64,000 bases of DNA, taken from contig NZ_LN831025.1 in assembly GCF_001457695.1 (NCBI RefSeq), positions 868,001 to 932,000 of the forward strand. Reading direction: 5' to 3'. The DNA comes from Campylobacter jejuni. GTDB lineage: Bacteria; Campylobacterota; Campylobacteria; Campylobacterales; Campylobacteraceae. The stretch's first letter is position 1, and each line of letters starts with the position of its first letter. Below are positions 48,340-58,831 of this stretch, piece by piece. The translations under genes were made by a program, and so were the position numbers. The notes beneath the pieces are model-generated. The model worked only from the letters and a program-made list of their open reading frames with translations, had not been told where the DNA came from and did no database searches.

Positions 48340-49559
48340 CTATTTTTCTCCTTGTATAAAATTTTCTCTTCTAGGTAAAACAAATTGTGCTAAGATCGCT
48401 GAAATAAAAATCAAAGCAAAAATATAAACAAAACCCAAAGTAAAACTATGGGTTTTATCAACACTCCAAGATACTATCCATAGGTTAAATGATAGTATAA
48501 CAAATGTAATACTCCAAAAAGCACTCATAATATAAGCAGTTTGATTTGGGTTGGAATTTTTTAATTCTGAAGGTAGATTACAGAAAAATGGAAACCACAT
48601 AGAATAAAAAATGCCTGATAACACAGCAAAAATCTGTATCAATACTAAATTTTGTAAAAACAACATACAAAATCCGCATATAAAAATACACGCTCCTCCA
48701 GACAATAGCATTATTTTAAAAGAAATATTTTTTCTTTTAAAAAATAATCCAAGATAAGGACCAAAAATAATAGCAAAATTAGCCAAGGCTGGAATTTCTT
48801 TTTTAGCAAAATCAGCTAATTCTTTACTAAAACCTGCATATTGTGCATAAAAAGTTGGTAAAAAAGTAAAAAGAGAATTTAAAAATAAAATAGGTCCTAT
48901 GTAAAAAATAATCATACCCCAAGTAACACGAGATTTTAGAGCATAAATAAGATCTTTTGCATTATTCTTTTTTTCTTCTTTTTTATTCTCATCTTTATCT
49001 ACAAAAAGCCACAAAATCAATAAAATCAAATTAATCCAAGCATAAAATGATAAAGAATCTCTCCAATTTCCAAAATAATTTGAGATGCTTTCAGCTAAAA
49101 CAAGTCCTAGGGTAATGCCTACCAAATTTGAAGTTATATTAAAACTAATTACAAAATGTAAAGCTTTTTTTCAAACCATTGTTGTGCAATAGGCACTAAG
49201 CAAACTAAAGCACAAGCTGAACCAAGCCCTGTTAAAAATCTTATAATCAAAATACCGCTATAACTATCTACAAAACTTAAAAAGATACCCGAACTCATTA
49301 AAATACAGCCTAAAAAATATCCCTTTTTTAATCCGAATTTATAAACCAAAAAAGCAATAAATGAAGCACCAAAAATTTTCGCAACTACTATCATGCTAGT
49401 GATTAAAGTAGCTTGCTGAGTATTTAAGGCAAGATCATTTGAAATCAAAGGCATTAAGACCCTGTCGCTGCCCAAGAGATACTAAAAACAGCATAAACAC
49501 TAAAAATTATAAATTCAACTCCAATGCGTCTAAAATGAAATAAAAGTGATTTTTCCATA
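48340..49559 (-). pseudogene. Decayed MFS transporter upstream of hipO
   Basis: Three pieces of one MFS protein of about 405 residues starting at ATG 49559 (MEKSLLFHFRRIGVEF). A missing T near 49457 stops the first piece after SWAATGS, and a seven-A run near 49171, one short, stops the second after QQWFEKKLYIL. The third piece continues to 48340. Adding one base at each site gives an unbroken twelve-segment carrier. It may have moved hippurate or related acyl-amino acids, but that is inference from its place next to hipO. Confidence 0.85.
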
Positions 49560-49789
49560 TTAAAATCCTTTTTAGATATTTATTAAAATATAACATAAAA
49601 AAATAAGATATTTATTATCTTTAATTATTTTTTTAATTTAATTATTTTTTATATATTTTTTTGTTACTTTTTGAAAATTTATATATAAGTTTAAAGATAA
49701 AAAAACTAAAATACAAAATAAAAACCCGTAAAAGTTTTTTGAAGTATTTAAATGATATATTTCAAAATCTAGTTTTAAAAAGGAAAAAT

Positions 49790-49996
49790 ATGGAATTTTT
49801 AGCATTTATTTTTTTGATTATTATATTTTTATTTGTAGTCTTTATCATCGTTACTCGCTATGAAAAAAAGATAAAATTACTCAACCAAAACATACAAAAT
49901 ATGAAAGAAGATATAGCCGATCTTAAAGAAACAACTCAAAAAAATCGCTCTTTAATTGAAAAAAATCGCTCTAATATAGAAAATATAATAAAATAA
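49790..49996 (+). CDS. Small membrane protein with coiled coil, 68 aa
   Basis: Start chosen at ATG 49790 behind AAAAAGGAA; the frame is open upstream to 49661 but without a ribosome site. Residues 2-25 form one membrane segment, followed by a Lys/Glu/Asn-rich coiled coil ending NRSLIEKNRSNIENIIK. Function unknown; Cj0989 position. The 230 bases before it (49560-49789) are extremely AT-rich and hold no gene I can support. Confidence 0.65.
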   Translation: MEFLAFIFLIIIFLFVVFIIVTRYEKKIKLLNQNIQNMKEDIADLKETTQKNRSLIEKNRSNIENIIK

Positions 49997-49998
49997 AA

Positions 49999-50757
49999 CT
50001 AAGAAAGATTTGCGATAAGCTTATAGTGTTTTTTCTGATTTATCATTAAAGTAAAAATTTTTTCACTTGAATTTTCGCTTTTATTTTTATAAATCATACT
50101 TTTTAAAAACGGAAAAAGCATCGTACTAGAAGTTTTACCTTGTAAAATAATATGCATAGAACCTTTTAAAATTCCATACTTATAGCTCATACCGCTTGGA
50201 AATATATCAAGATTAAAGCTTAAACTATCTTCATTACTATCATAATTTAAAATTTCAATTTTAACAAAGCTAATTTCTTGATCTTCTTGAGATAAATTTT
50301 TAAAAATTTCAAGTTTTTCATGTTTTTTGATAGTAACAACTTCTTGCTTACTTTCTTTAAAATCAGAAAGAAAATTTTCATTTTTAAAAATTCTTGAAAA
50401 AAATTTTAAATTTTTAAATTGCATACTTGTTTGTTTTGTGTTTTCATGTATTATTTTTTCGGATTTTAAGATGTTGTGTTCTATATCATCTTCTTGGTTT
50501 TGATTATCTTTGTTTGATTTCATGTCAAAATCTTCAACGATAATCATATCTTCACTATCACAAATATTAAAATGTTTTACAATTTCTTCAAAAGTAAAAC
50601 TGTCATCACTAAATTCCAAAAGATCTACATTTGAAGTGATAAAATCAACACCATCTCGTTCTTCAATCTTATCTTTAATCACAAAAGCATCAACACAAAA
50701 GCACGATCTTTGAATTTCATATTCAGAACTTTTGCCTTTAAATACTATCTTCATCAT
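49999..50757 (-). CDS. Hypothetical protein, 252 aa
   Basis: Soluble, acidic protein without signal peptide; the start may be GTG 50760, ATG 50757 or ATG 50754, and TGATG overlap with the previous stop favours 50757. The middle (about 85-150) is low-complexity Lys/Glu. The last 90 residues are strand-rich. No recognised motif. Last gene of the hemB-argF-hemN run. Confidence 0.6.
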   Translation of the reverse strand: MMKIVFKGKSSEYEIQRSCFCVDAFVIKDKIEERDGVDFITSNVDLLEFSDDSFTFEEIVKHFNICDSEDMIIVEDFDMKSNKDNQNQEDDIEHNILKSEKIIHENTKQTSMQFKNLKFFSRIFKNENFLSDFKESKQEVVTIKKHEKLEIFKNLSQEDQEISFVKIEILNYDSNEDSLSFNLDIFPSGMSYKYGILKGSMHIILQGKTSSTMLFPFLKSMIYKNKSENSSEKIFTLMINQKKHYKLIANLS

Positions 50758-52022
50758 CACAAAGCTTTTGCTATAAGTTCTAAAGGACTAGCAAAAACAA
50801 CCTTGCTTGAATTTTGTTCTAATGCATTTGAAATTTGCATTCTGCAAGCTGAACACTCGGCACTTACCACACTAGCCTTACTTTCATCGATCATTTGTGC
50901 TTTTTTAAGCCCTACACTTAAGGCTCTATCATAATAATCCGTTTGCATACTCACCCCGCCAAAACCGCAACAAGTATTAGAATTACTCATTTCTACAAAA
51001 TGATAATTTGTTTTTAAAAGTTCTCTTGGCTCTTTAAAAACCCCTTGCATTTTTCTTGCATGGCAAGGATCGTGATAAGTAATGCTATAATTAAATTTAT
51101 TTTTTGTTTTTAAAATTTCTTCCAAAGAAGTAAATTTATAAAAATACTCGCTAGCCATATATATCTTAGATGACACACATTTTGCGCGTTTTGCCCAGTC
51201 TAAATCATTTTGCATTATAAAAAAATGTTCATAATCTATCTTTAACATAGCCGAACAAGTGGCCTCAGGAACTATAATAGCATCTAATTTTTCTAATTTT
51301 TTTTCAAAATACTCAATATTTTTTTTAGCCAAAACTTCAACACTTTTAAAATCACCCGTAAAAAATTGCGGTGCTCCACAACACACTTGTTCTTTCATCA
51401 AATCCACATTGATTTTTAATTCCTTAGTGATTTTAAGCACCGCATTAGCCGTATCTATGTAAAAATAATTCGCCAAACAACCTACAAAAAAACCTATTGT
51501 TTTTTCTCCATCATTATTGATAAATTTTGGATTAGAATTTAAGAAGCTTTTTTTATTAAAACTTGTAAGTAATCTTCCCTTTTTAACAAAAGGCATGGAA
51601 AATCTTGCCTTCATACCTGTATTTTCATTCTCATTTTGAATTTTAAACGCACAACTTTGAAACACATAGCCAAGCTTAGCTACCAAATCTAAAATTTTGC
51701 GTCTTCTTAAAAAGAAAAAAATAAGTTTTTTATACCAAGCTATACCAAATTTTTTAGCTATATCATAACGAACTTCTTCTATGGCATTATCTACTCTTAA
51801 TTTATTTGGACATACTTCAACACAATTGGTGCATAAAAAACAAGATTCAAAAACTTTCTTAGCTTCTTTATTAAGTTCTAGACTTCCTTCTTTATAAGCA
51901 GCTAAAAGATCTAAAAATCCTCTTGGACTAGTAATTTCATCGCGATTTTCTTCATGTATAGTACAAACAGGTATACATTTGCCACATTTAACACAAGCAT
52001 CACTTATTTGACTAAATTTCAT
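50757..52022 (-). CDS. Fe-S oxidoreductase with two 4Fe-4S and two CCG domains
   Basis: 421 residues from ATG 52022, 1 base after the hemN stop. CVKCGKCIPVC (about 10-20) and CFLCTNCVEVCP (about 61-72) bind 4Fe-4S clusters. Two CCG motifs follow, CCGAPQFFTG near 216 and CCGFGGVSM near 357. This is the GlpC/GlcF/LutA layout, an electron-transfer subunit that works with a dehydrogenase; no flavin subunit is adjacent. Substrate unknown. Confidence 0.85.
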   Translation of the reverse strand: MKFSQISDACVKCGKCIPVCTIHEENRDEITSPRGFLDLLAAYKEGSLELNKEAKKVFESCFLCTNCVEVCPNKLRVDNAIEEVRYDIAKKFGIAWYKKLIFFFLRRRKILDLVAKLGYVFQSCAFKIQNENENTGMKARFSMPFVKKGRLLTSFNKKSFLNSNPKFINNDGEKTIGFFVGCLANYFYIDTANAVLKITKELKINVDLMKEQVCCGAPQFFTGDFKSVEVLAKKNIEYFEKKLEKLDAIIVPEATCSAMLKIDYEHFFIMQNDLDWAKRAKCVSSKIYMASEYFYKFTSLEEILKTKNKFNYSITYHDPCHARKMQGVFKEPRELLKTNYHFVEMSNSNTCCGFGGVSMQTDYYDRALSVGLKKAQMIDESKASVVSAECSACRMQISNALEQNSSKVVFASPLELIAKAL

Positions 52023-52023
52023 C

Positions 52024-53379
52024 TTACACCGTTTTTGAGAATACTTTTTTATCTTCACTAATGTTTTTCATATAAGCATCAAAACACATGGCAATATTTC
52101 TTATAAGCAAAACGCCTGTTTCATTGACTTTGATAAAATTTTCATCAAAATTAATAAAATCTTTGTATTCTTCTAAAGCTTTTAAATCCTCTTTAAAATA
52201 CTCCTGAAAATCAATGCAAAATTCTTTTTCTATTGACTTGATATCAAGCTTAAAATTTGCCATTAACTCCATAATCACTGCTTTTCTAAGCTCATCATCA
52301 TCGCTTAAAGCTACACCTCTTTCAAAAGGCAAAACTCCTCTATCTAATGCAGCTTCATAACTTGACATATTTTTAAAATTTTGCGCATAATGTCTTTGTC
52401 CTTCGCCTATACTTGTAAGTCCAACACCGACTAAATCAGCACCGCCTTTGGTGGTATAACCTTGGAAATTTCTATGTAAAGTTCCATTTTCTAAAGCTTT
52501 AAAAAGCTCATCATCTTCTTTTGCAAAATGATCCATTCCTATCATTTTATAGCCATTTTTGCTTAAAAATTTCTCACAAAATTCTAAAATTTCAAGCTTC
52601 ACATCAGGACTTGGCAAGGTATTTTCATCAAATTTTCTCATATTTTTCTTAAGCCAAGGCACATGAGCGTAATTAAAAATCGCCAAACGATCAGGGTTTA
52701 AAAGCATAACTTTTTCTAAAGTTTGTGTAAAGCTTTGTAATTTTTGATAAGGCAAACCATAAATTAAATCCATATTTACAGACTTTATGCCTTTATTTCT
52801 TACAAGATTTAAAGCATTTTGTGTTAATTCAAAAGGCTGGATGCGATGAATTTCTTTTTGAACTTTTTCATCAAAATCCTGCACTCCAAAGCTGATACGA
52901 TTAAAGCCATTTTGCGTTAAAACTGTGGCTTGTTCCTCATTTAAAAAACGCGGATCGATCTCACAGCTAATCTCTGCATCTTTAGAAAAATTTCCAAAAA
53001 CAGATCTGATTTTTAAAATCAAATTTTGAAGTTGTTTAGCACTAAAAAAAGTTGGAGTTCCGCCCCCAAAGTGCATTTGCACCACTTCTCTTTTAGTATC
53101 TAAAATAGTACTTAAAATATCAAGCTCTTTAAAGATATAAGTTAAATACCTTTCTTTACTCTCTTCTTTTGCAGTATAGATGACATTACAACCACAAAAA
53201 TAACAGGCACTCCTACAAAATGGTAAATGAAAATAAAGCGATAAAGATCTATCTTGCTTTTTTAAAATTTCTATATATTCTTCGTATTTGAAATTTGTAT
53301 TAAACTCTACTGCTGTAGGATAAGAAGTGTAGCGTGGTCCTGCTTTAGAGTATTTTACAAAAGCTTTATAATCTCTCAT
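52024..53379 (-). CDS. hemN: Oxygen-independent coproporphyrinogen III dehydrogenase
   Basis: 451 residues, radical SAM enzyme with CRSACYFCGC (Cys55, 59, 62, plus Cys64), GGGTPTFF near 105 and a HemN C-terminal domain. Start SKAGPRYTSYPTAVEF is HemN-specific. Converts coproporphyrinogen III to protoporphyrinogen IX in low oxygen. Overlaps the preceding 163-residue gene by 14 bases; hemB lies in the same run. Confidence 0.95.
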   Translation of the reverse strand: MRDYKAFVKYSKAGPRYTSYPTAVEFNTNFKYEEYIEILKKQDRSLSLYFHLPFCRSACYFCGCNVIYTAKEESKERYLTYIFKELDILSTILDTKREVVQMHFGGGTPTFFSAKQLQNLILKIRSVFGNFSKDAEISCEIDPRFLNEEQATVLTQNGFNRISFGVQDFDEKVQKEIHRIQPFELTQNALNLVRNKGIKSVNMDLIYGLPYQKLQSFTQTLEKVMLLNPDRLAIFNYAHVPWLKKNMRKFDENTLPSPDVKLEILEFCEKFLSKNGYKMIGMDHFAKEDDELFKALENGTLHRNFQGYTTKGGADLVGVGLTSIGEGQRHYAQNFKNMSSYEAALDRGVLPFERGVALSDDDELRKAVIMELMANFKLDIKSIEKEFCIDFQEYFKEDLKALEEYKDFINFDENFIKVNETGVLLIRNIAMCFDAYMKNISEDKKVFSKTV

Positions 53380-53857
53380 TTTGGTTTACCCTTTCTATCA
53401 TCGCTTGCATATCTACAAACAAATTTGGATGCTCTTGCTTGATTTTAGAAATTAATTTTTCAAGATCAATACTAACTTCCATAGTACCATTTTGTGCCTT
53501 TTGCTTGATCTCATCCATGGCAACCGTCCAAACATCGTTAAAATCTACAGGAATTTGTTGATAAATCGCCTTTTCTAAACGCAATTCAAAATTCTCTTTT
53601 TGACTTTGTTTTAAATTTTCAAGTATATTCTTAAGACTTTGTAAAGAAAGCAAAGTGTGAATTTCATCGTTTTCATCGATCACAAACCAAGGCTCAGGAG
53701 AATCAAAACTTCCATTTTCAAGAACTAAACATTTTTCGTTTTCATTCTCGCTTTGCTTCATTTTAAAAATCGTTCTATCTTTTTTCTTTATTCCTAGATT
53801 TTGACTAAATTCATCAATGCGTTTTAAGCAAGTGCTATACTTTTCTAGCTCTTTCAT
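53366..53857 (-). CDS. Conserved hypothetical protein, 163 aa
   Basis: Soluble, Glu/Lys-rich, mostly helical; no signal peptide or membrane segment. A strand pair CLVLENGSFDSPEPWFVIDE occurs near 43-62. It overlaps argF (4 bases) and hemN (14 bases), so it is surely expressed with them. I do not recognise the family; Cj0993c position. Confidence 0.7.
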   Translation of the reverse strand: MKELEKYSTCLKRIDEFSQNLGIKKKDRTIFKMKQSENENEKCLVLENGSFDSPEPWFVIDENDEIHTLLSLQSLKNILENLKQSQKENFELRLEKAIYQQIPVDFNDVWTVAMDEIKQKAQNGTMEVSIDLEKLISKIKQEHPNLFVDMQAMIERVNQNERL

Positions 53858-54774
53858 TCTCTTCCTCTCTGATTATTCAAAAAGCAAAGCAAGGCTTTTA
53901 CCACATAAAGGCGATTTCTTGCTTCTTCAAAAATCACATCTGCATGTTTTTCAAAAATTTCTTCACTCACTTCATAACCCCTATAAGCAGGCAAACAATG
54001 AAGCAATATCGCGTCTTTATTGGCAACGCTCATAGCCTTTTCATCGATCATAAATCCTTCAAATTCTTTAATCTTGCGTTCTTTTTCATTCTCTTCGCCC
54101 ATGGAAACCCAAGTATCGGTGATGACTACATCTTTATCCTTTAAAGCTTCAAATTTATCATGGCCTAAGGAAATTTTAGCTCCTGAAATCAAAGCCTGTT
54201 TCATAGTAAATTCCCAAATTTCAGGGCTAATTTTATAGTTTTTTGGTATAGCTATACTAAATTCAAAGCCCAAAATCGCAGCCGCAATAAGCCAAGAATT
54301 GCACATATTATTACTATCTCCGATAAAAGCAACTTTTGCTATACCATTTTGCATTTTATTCCATTCTTTGATAGTAAGCAAATCTCCTAAAACCTGAGTA
54401 GGGTGATAAAGCTCACTTAAAGCATTGATCACAGGAGCTTTGGAATATCTTGCAAATTCGAGTAAAGTTTCATGCTTATTGACTCTCATCATTACAAAAT
54501 CAACCATCGCTCCTATCACCCTAGCTGTATCCTTTACAGGCTCGCCACGACTAAGTTGTAAATCATTACTGCTTAAAAACAAAGCCTTTCCGCCAAGCTC
54601 TGTTATTGCGAGTTCAAAGGCCATTCTTGTTCTTGTAGAGTTTTTCTCAAAAATCATTGCTAAAGTTTTATCTTGTAAAAGTTTTTTAGGCTCTTTTTTA
54701 AGCTCACTAGCATGATTTACAAGGCTTAAAATTTCCTCCTTAGAAAAATCTCTTAAAGTTAAAAAATGTTTCAT
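53854..54774 (-). CDS. argF: Ornithine carbamoyltransferase
   Basis: 306 residues. Carbamoyl-phosphate motif STRTRMA near 50, HPTQ(V)LGD near 125, and the ornithine-binding HCLPAYRG near 263. Makes citrulline in arginine synthesis, which feeds agmatine made elsewhere. Overlaps hemB by 4 bases. Confidence 0.96.
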   Translation of the reverse strand: MKHFLTLRDFSKEEILSLVNHASELKKEPKKLLQDKTLAMIFEKNSTRTRMAFELAITELGGKALFLSSNDLQLSRGEPVKDTARVIGAMVDFVMMRVNKHETLLEFARYSKAPVINALSELYHPTQVLGDLLTIKEWNKMQNGIAKVAFIGDSNNMCNSWLIAAAILGFEFSIAIPKNYKISPEIWEFTMKQALISGAKISLGHDKFEALKDKDVVITDTWVSMGEENEKERKIKEFEGFMIDEKAMSVANKDAILLHCLPAYRGYEVSEEIFEKHADVIFEEARNRLYVVKALLCFLNNQRGRE

Positions 54775-55754
54775 TTTTCTCCTTTTAACATTTTAGCTAA
54801 TTCTTTAGCATGATAAGTGATGATAAGCTTTGCCCCTGCTCTTTTAAAAGCTATCATAGTTTCATACAAAACTTTTTCATAATCAATCACTCCTGTATTT
54901 TTAGCTGCCTTTAACATAGCATACTCTCCGCTTACATTATAAACACACAAAGGCAAGTTAGAATGAAAAGATATTTCTTTAACCACATCAAGATAAGCAA
55001 GAGCGGGTTTTACCATCAAAATATCAGCTCCTTGCGCTTCATCTTCTAAGCTTTCTTCTAAAGCTTCTTTACCATTAGCAAAATCCATTTGATAGCTTTT
55101 TCTATCTCCATAACTTGGAGCTGATTCTGCTACATCTCGAAATGGCCCATAATAACTTGAAGCAAATTTAGTAGAATACGCCATTATAGGCAAATTTTCA
55201 AAACCTTCCTTATCTAAAGCTTCGCGCAAAGTAGTGATAATACCATCCATCATTCCACTAGGTGCTATCATATCTACCCCTGCTCTTGCGTGAACTAAGG
55301 CTTGTTTGGCTGAAATTTCTAAAGTGGCATCATTATCCACACTTTTTGTTTTTGGATCGATAATCCCACAATGCCCGTGATCTGTGTATTCACAAAAACA
55401 AAGATCGCTGATTATAAAAAGATCTGGAAAATTTTTCTTAATCTCTCTTATACTTCTTGCAACAAGCCCTTCATCATCTAAAGCATCGCTTCCACAACTG
55501 TCTTTTTTCTCATTTTCTAAAACACCAAAAAGTATAATGGCTTTAATACCTAAGTTAACTACATTTTGACACTCTTTTAAAATTTCATCTAAACTCATTT
55601 GAAACACATCAGGCATAGAAGAAATTTCTTTTTTTATCCCCGTTCCATTAACCACAAAAAGCGGATAAATCAAGTCATTTACACTTAAAGAATTTTCCCT
55701 TACCATAGCTCTTAAGTTTTCATTAAGTCTTAATCTTCTAAATCTTTTAAACAT
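54771..55754 (-). CDS. hemB: Delta-aminolevulinic acid dehydratase
   Basis: 327 residues. [14 protein letters not shown] near 120 (metal-binding Cys cluster), [10 protein letters not shown] near 162, [15 protein letters not shown] with the Schiff-base Lys near 195, and MVKPA near 247 with the second Lys. Makes porphobilinogen. First gene of the minus-strand run; divergent from ribA across 57 bases. Confidence 0.97.
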   Translation of the reverse strand: MFKRFRRLRLNENLRAMVRENSLSVNDLIYPLFVVNGTGIKKEISSMPDVFQMSLDEILKECQNVVNLGIKAIILFGVLENEKKDSCGSDALDDEGLVARSIREIKKNFPDLFIISDLCFCEYTDHGHCGIIDPKTKSVDNDATLEISAKQALVHARAGVDMIAPSGMMDGIITTLREALDKEGFENLPIMAYSTKFASSYYGPFRDVAESAPSYGDRKSYQMDFANGKEALEESLEDEAQGADILMVKPALAYLDVVKEISFHSNLPLCVYNVSGEYAMLKAAKNTGVIDYEKVLYETMIAFKRAGAKLIITYHAKELAKMLKGEK

Positions 55755-55811
55755 TTTTTTGTCCTTTTTTTGCTAAAATCTTAACATAAATTTGATTATA
55801 GAGAGTAGTAA

Positions 55812-56372
55812 ATGAAAATAAAAATTTCAGAAATTGCGAATTTACCTAGCAAATGGGGAAATTTCCAAATACAAAGTTTCAAAGAAAATGATAAAGAACA
55901 TTTATGTATATTTAAAAATACTCCAAAAGACACACTCAATCTAAGAATTCATTCAGAGTGCTTAACAGGAGATGCTTTAGGAAGTTTAAAATGTGATTGT
56001 GGGGAACAGCTTGAATTTTCACTCAAATATATAGAAAAAAACGGCGGAATGGTGATTTATCTTAGGCAAGAAGGAAGAGGCATAGGGCTTTTTAATAAGG
56101 TTAATGCTTATGCTTTACAAGATAAAGGTTTTGATACGATTAAAGCAAATCATCAGCTTGGCTTTAAAGCCGATGAGAGAACTTATGAAATTGTAGAATT
56201 TATACTCAAACACTATGAAATTTCTAAGGTTAATTTACTCACAAATAACCCTGAAAAGCTAGATTCTATCAAAGAAAAAATCATCACACGCATACCGATT
56301 TTAATAGAACCTAACCGTTTTAATGTAGAGTATTTAAACATAAAACAAACTCAAATGGGACATCTTAAATAA
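55812..56372 (+). CDS. ribA: GTP cyclohydrolase II
   Basis: 186 residues, stand-alone RibA without a DHBP synthase domain. Zinc motif SECLTGDALGSLKCDCG (about 48-64), RQEGRGIGL near 86, and NHQLGFKADERTY near 116. First step of riboflavin synthesis from GTP. The stop codon touches the rsmG start. Confidence 0.95.
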   Translation: MKIKISEIANLPSKWGNFQIQSFKENDKEHLCIFKNTPKDTLNLRIHSECLTGDALGSLKCDCGEQLEFSLKYIEKNGGMVIYLRQEGRGIGLFNKVNAYALQDKGFDTIKANHQLGFKADERTYEIVEFILKHYEISKVNLLTNNPEKLDSIKEKIITRIPILIEPNRFNVEYLNIKQTQMGHLK

Positions 56373-56939
56373 ATGATTTTTAAAGATTATGATTTTTTGC
56401 AAAACTACGATTTAAAAAACTTTGAAGAAAAGGTAAAAATTTATAAAGAATTATTATCTAAATTTAACCGCATTCACAATCTTACTCATTTAAAAAATAT
56501 AGATGAAAATATCTTTGATAGTATTAAAATTTTAGATTTTTATGATTTTTCTAAAGCAAAAAATATTGCCGATATAGGAAGTGGCGCAGGATTTCCAGCT
56601 GTATTTTTAGCCTTTTTACTGCAAAGTAATTTTCATCTTTTCGAACCCAATCCCAAAAAAGCTGCATTTTTGCGGACACTAAAAATAGAATGTGAACTTT
56701 CAAATTTACATATTTACAAAGAAAAAGTTCAAGAATGCCAAAATACCTTTAAAGCCGATATCATCACTTCAAGAGCCTTAATGGATGTCAAGCCTTTGCT
56801 TGAAATTTGCAAAAATCTAAAAGATGACAATACGGTTTTTATTTTATGGAAAGGCAGTGAAGTTTATCAAGAACTTGAAAATATAAAAGATTATGAAATT
56901 TTTGAAAATAATTTAAGAAAATATTGTATTTTAAAGTAG
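56373..56939 (+). CDS. rsmG: 16S rRNA (guanine-N7) methyltransferase RsmG
   Basis: 188 residues of the GidB family: NLTHLKN near 38, SAM loop [11 protein letters not shown] near 70 and TSRALMDV near 133. Methylates G527 of 16S rRNA in E. coli. Its ATG directly follows the ribA TAA. Confidence 0.93.
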   Translation: MIFKDYDFLQNYDLKNFEEKVKIYKELLSKFNRIHNLTHLKNIDENIFDSIKILDFYDFSKAKNIADIGSGAGFPAVFLAFLLQSNFHLFEPNPKKAAFLRTLKIECELSNLHIYKEKVQECQNTFKADIITSRALMDVKPLLEICKNLKDDNTVFILWKGSEVYQELENIKDYEIFENNLRKYCILK

Positions 56940-56954
56940 CCCTAAGGCTACTTT
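56933..56954. terminator. Bidirectional terminator after rsmG
   Basis: Stem AAAGTAGCC/GGCTACTTT with a 4-base loop, then TT; the rsmG stop lies inside it. Serves the convergent YceI gene too. Confidence 0.85.
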
Positions 56955-57527
56955 TTATTCTGCTAAATCAGCATTAAAACTGATATCCACTAAAGGCCAA
57001 GAAATTCCACCATGTCCTGCAGCCACATCGCTTAATGCTTTTAATGCTTTAGAACCATTTTTAAAAGTATGCAAATCAAGTTGTCCTTTAGCTTCAAATT
57101 TATTATCTTTGATGGTATAAGTTAAAGGCACAATAGTACTTTTTTTATCCATAGTAATTTTTGCTGAAATAACGCCTTTATTTTCACCCGCAATCACATC
57201 TTGAAAAACAACTTTAATATCCGTATCTCCCAATAAAGCAGGGAAAAATACTTTTGTGATATTATTGGTTATAATATCATTGCCTTCACCCATAAAAGCA
57301 TTACTTGGCTTTATGGTAGCTTTAGCGCCTTTAAGATAACTTGCCAAATCCTTTGTATTTTTAGAAAATTTATATTCTACATTTTTAAATTCACCTTTTA
57401 TTCCTATCATATCTTTAGTTTTATATCCTTCAAAAGAAACCTTTAAACTATCTTCTTTAAAAGATACAGCACTTAAAGCCGAAGCTAACAAGCAAGAACT
57501 TAAAACACTTACAAGAATTTTTTTCAT
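56955..57527 (-). CDS. YceI-family periplasmic protein
   Basis: 190 residues with a Sec signal peptide (1-18, ending ALS). The mature part is a YceI lipocalin-like barrel: VKFSFEGYKTKDMIGIKGEFKN-type strands early and a final SWPLVDISFNADL. YceI proteins bind polyisoprenoids or respond to base stress; the ligand is unknown here. From memory Cj0998c. Confidence 0.82.
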   Translation of the reverse strand: MKKILVSVLSSCLLASALSAVSFKEDSLKVSFEGYKTKDMIGIKGEFKNVEYKFSKNTKDLASYLKGAKATIKPSNAFMGEGNDIITNNITKVFFPALLGDTDIKVVFQDVIAGENKGVISAKITMDKKSTIVPLTYTIKDNKFEAKGQLDLHTFKNGSKALKALSDVAAGHGGISWPLVDISFNADLAE

Positions 57528-57621
57528 CTTTATTCCTTTTTAATAAATTTAATTAATGAATTAAATTATATTCTTAGTTGATTAATAAAATAAAATTTTC
57601 TAAAATAAAAAATAATTTTTA

Positions 57622-58719
57622 TTACCAAAGTATACCTTTAAAAGCTAAGGTTAAAAAATATCCTCCAAAAATCAAAACAAGCCCTAAAACAAAAGCCAAG
57701 CCAAATACCCTAGAGCCACTTTTTAAAAATTTTTTAAAGTCAATTTGCAAGCCTAAAGCTGCCATAGCAAAAACGATACATAAAGTACAAAGTGTTTTAC
57801 CTAAAGAGATAATATCACTCGTAGCAATACCTAAAATACTTTCTTTGCTTGCTAAATAAGTATTTAAAACTATCATGCCTAAAAATGCAAAAGCAAAATA
57901 AGGTATAGTGATACTTTTTGCAGTTTTTCCACTGCTTGAATGCTGATTTTTAGCGAAAAAATAAGTCACTATAAGCAAAAAAGGCACAAGTAAAATCACT
58001 CTCATCATTTTTATAATCACTGCAACATTAGAAGCACCTTGCTCAAATCCTGCCATATCCTTTGCCATTTCAGCAGCACCTGCGACATTTGCCACCTCAT
58101 GCAAAGTAGCTCCCATAAAAACACCCATAGCATTTTGATCAAAAAAAGGAAAAAGATTTAAAGAAAAAGCTATGGGATATAAGAACATAAACACAAGTCC
58201 AAAAATCACCACCGTACCTACAGCTAAAATTCCCTTAAAAGGATCACTTTTCAAACTTGACTCTAGTGCTAAAACCGCTGCCGCACCGCAAATCGCACTT
58301 CCGGCTCCAACAAGCATAGAAGTTTCTTTATCGAGTTTAAAAATTTTCATTCCCACAAATAAAGCAATAATAAAAACAAAAAATATCACTATAGCAGAAA
58401 GCAAAAACCCTTTCAACCCTACACTTAAAAGCTCAGTTAAAGTGATATTAAAACCATATAAAACAATGCCAAGTCTTAAAAGTTTTTTCGCACTAAAATG
58501 CACTCCGGCTTGAAAATGATGTTGGTATTTAAAAAACCAAGGAGAAAGCAACACTCCTACGATGATAGCAAAAGCAGTCGCTGCTAAATGAGTGGTATCT
58601 TTGATACTTTGAACACTAGAAAGATACATAGCAAAAATCACTATACAAGCAGTAAAAAGCAAACCCTTAAAATTTGATCGCACTATAGCCACGCTATGTG
58701 CTAAAAAACTTGTTTTCAT
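57622..58719 (-). CDS. YeiH/UPF0324-family inner-membrane exporter
   Basis: 365 residues with ten or eleven predicted membrane segments. GIVLYGFNITLTEL near 87, GAGSAICGAAAVLALESSLKSD near 137 and TLHEVANVAGAAEMA near 205 are typical of the UPF0324/YeiH family (putative sulfate or sulfonate exporters). Divergent from a LysR regulator, the usual partner of yeiH (YeiE). Confidence 0.87.
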   Translation of the reverse strand: MKTSFLAHSVAIVRSNFKGLLFTACIVIFAMYLSSVQSIKDTTHLAATAFAIIVGVLLSPWFFKYQHHFQAGVHFSAKKLLRLGIVLYGFNITLTELLSVGLKGFLLSAIVIFFVFIIALFVGMKIFKLDKETSMLVGAGSAICGAAAVLALESSLKSDPFKGILAVGTVVIFGLVFMFLYPIAFSLNLFPFFDQNAMGVFMGATLHEVANVAGAAEMAKDMAGFEQGASNVAVIIKMMRVILLVPFLLIVTYFFAKNQHSSSGKTAKSITIPYFAFAFLGMIVLNTYLASKESILGIATSDIISLGKTLCTLCIVFAMAALGLQIDFKKFLKSGSRVFGLAFVLGLVLIFGGYFLTLAFKGILW

Positions 58720-58767
58720 TTATTTTCCTTTTTGTAAATTTTGTGTTATTATATTTTTTTTATTAAA

Positions 58768-58800
58768 ATTATAAAAATATATTATTCTAATTTTTATAAT
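58768..58800. promoter_or_regulatory. Inverted repeat in the YeiH/LysR divergent promoter
   Basis: Perfect 11-bp arms ATTATAAAAAT (58768-58778) and ATTTTTATAAT (58790-58800) with an 11-base spacer, ending 31 bases before the LysR start. LysR regulators bind dyads of the T-N11-A kind, so this is a candidate autoregulatory site. Confidence 0.6.
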
Positions 58801-58831
58801 AAATTTTTTTTATTAAATAAAGGAATCACTC

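Noticed and set aside
54425-54715. 96-residue plus-strand open frame
   Set aside because: Antisense shadow within argF, without ribosome site or codon signal.
57578-57859. 93-residue plus-strand Lys/Pro-rich open frame
   Set aside because: Mostly antisense to the YeiH-type gene; composition reflects the reverse of membrane-protein codons.
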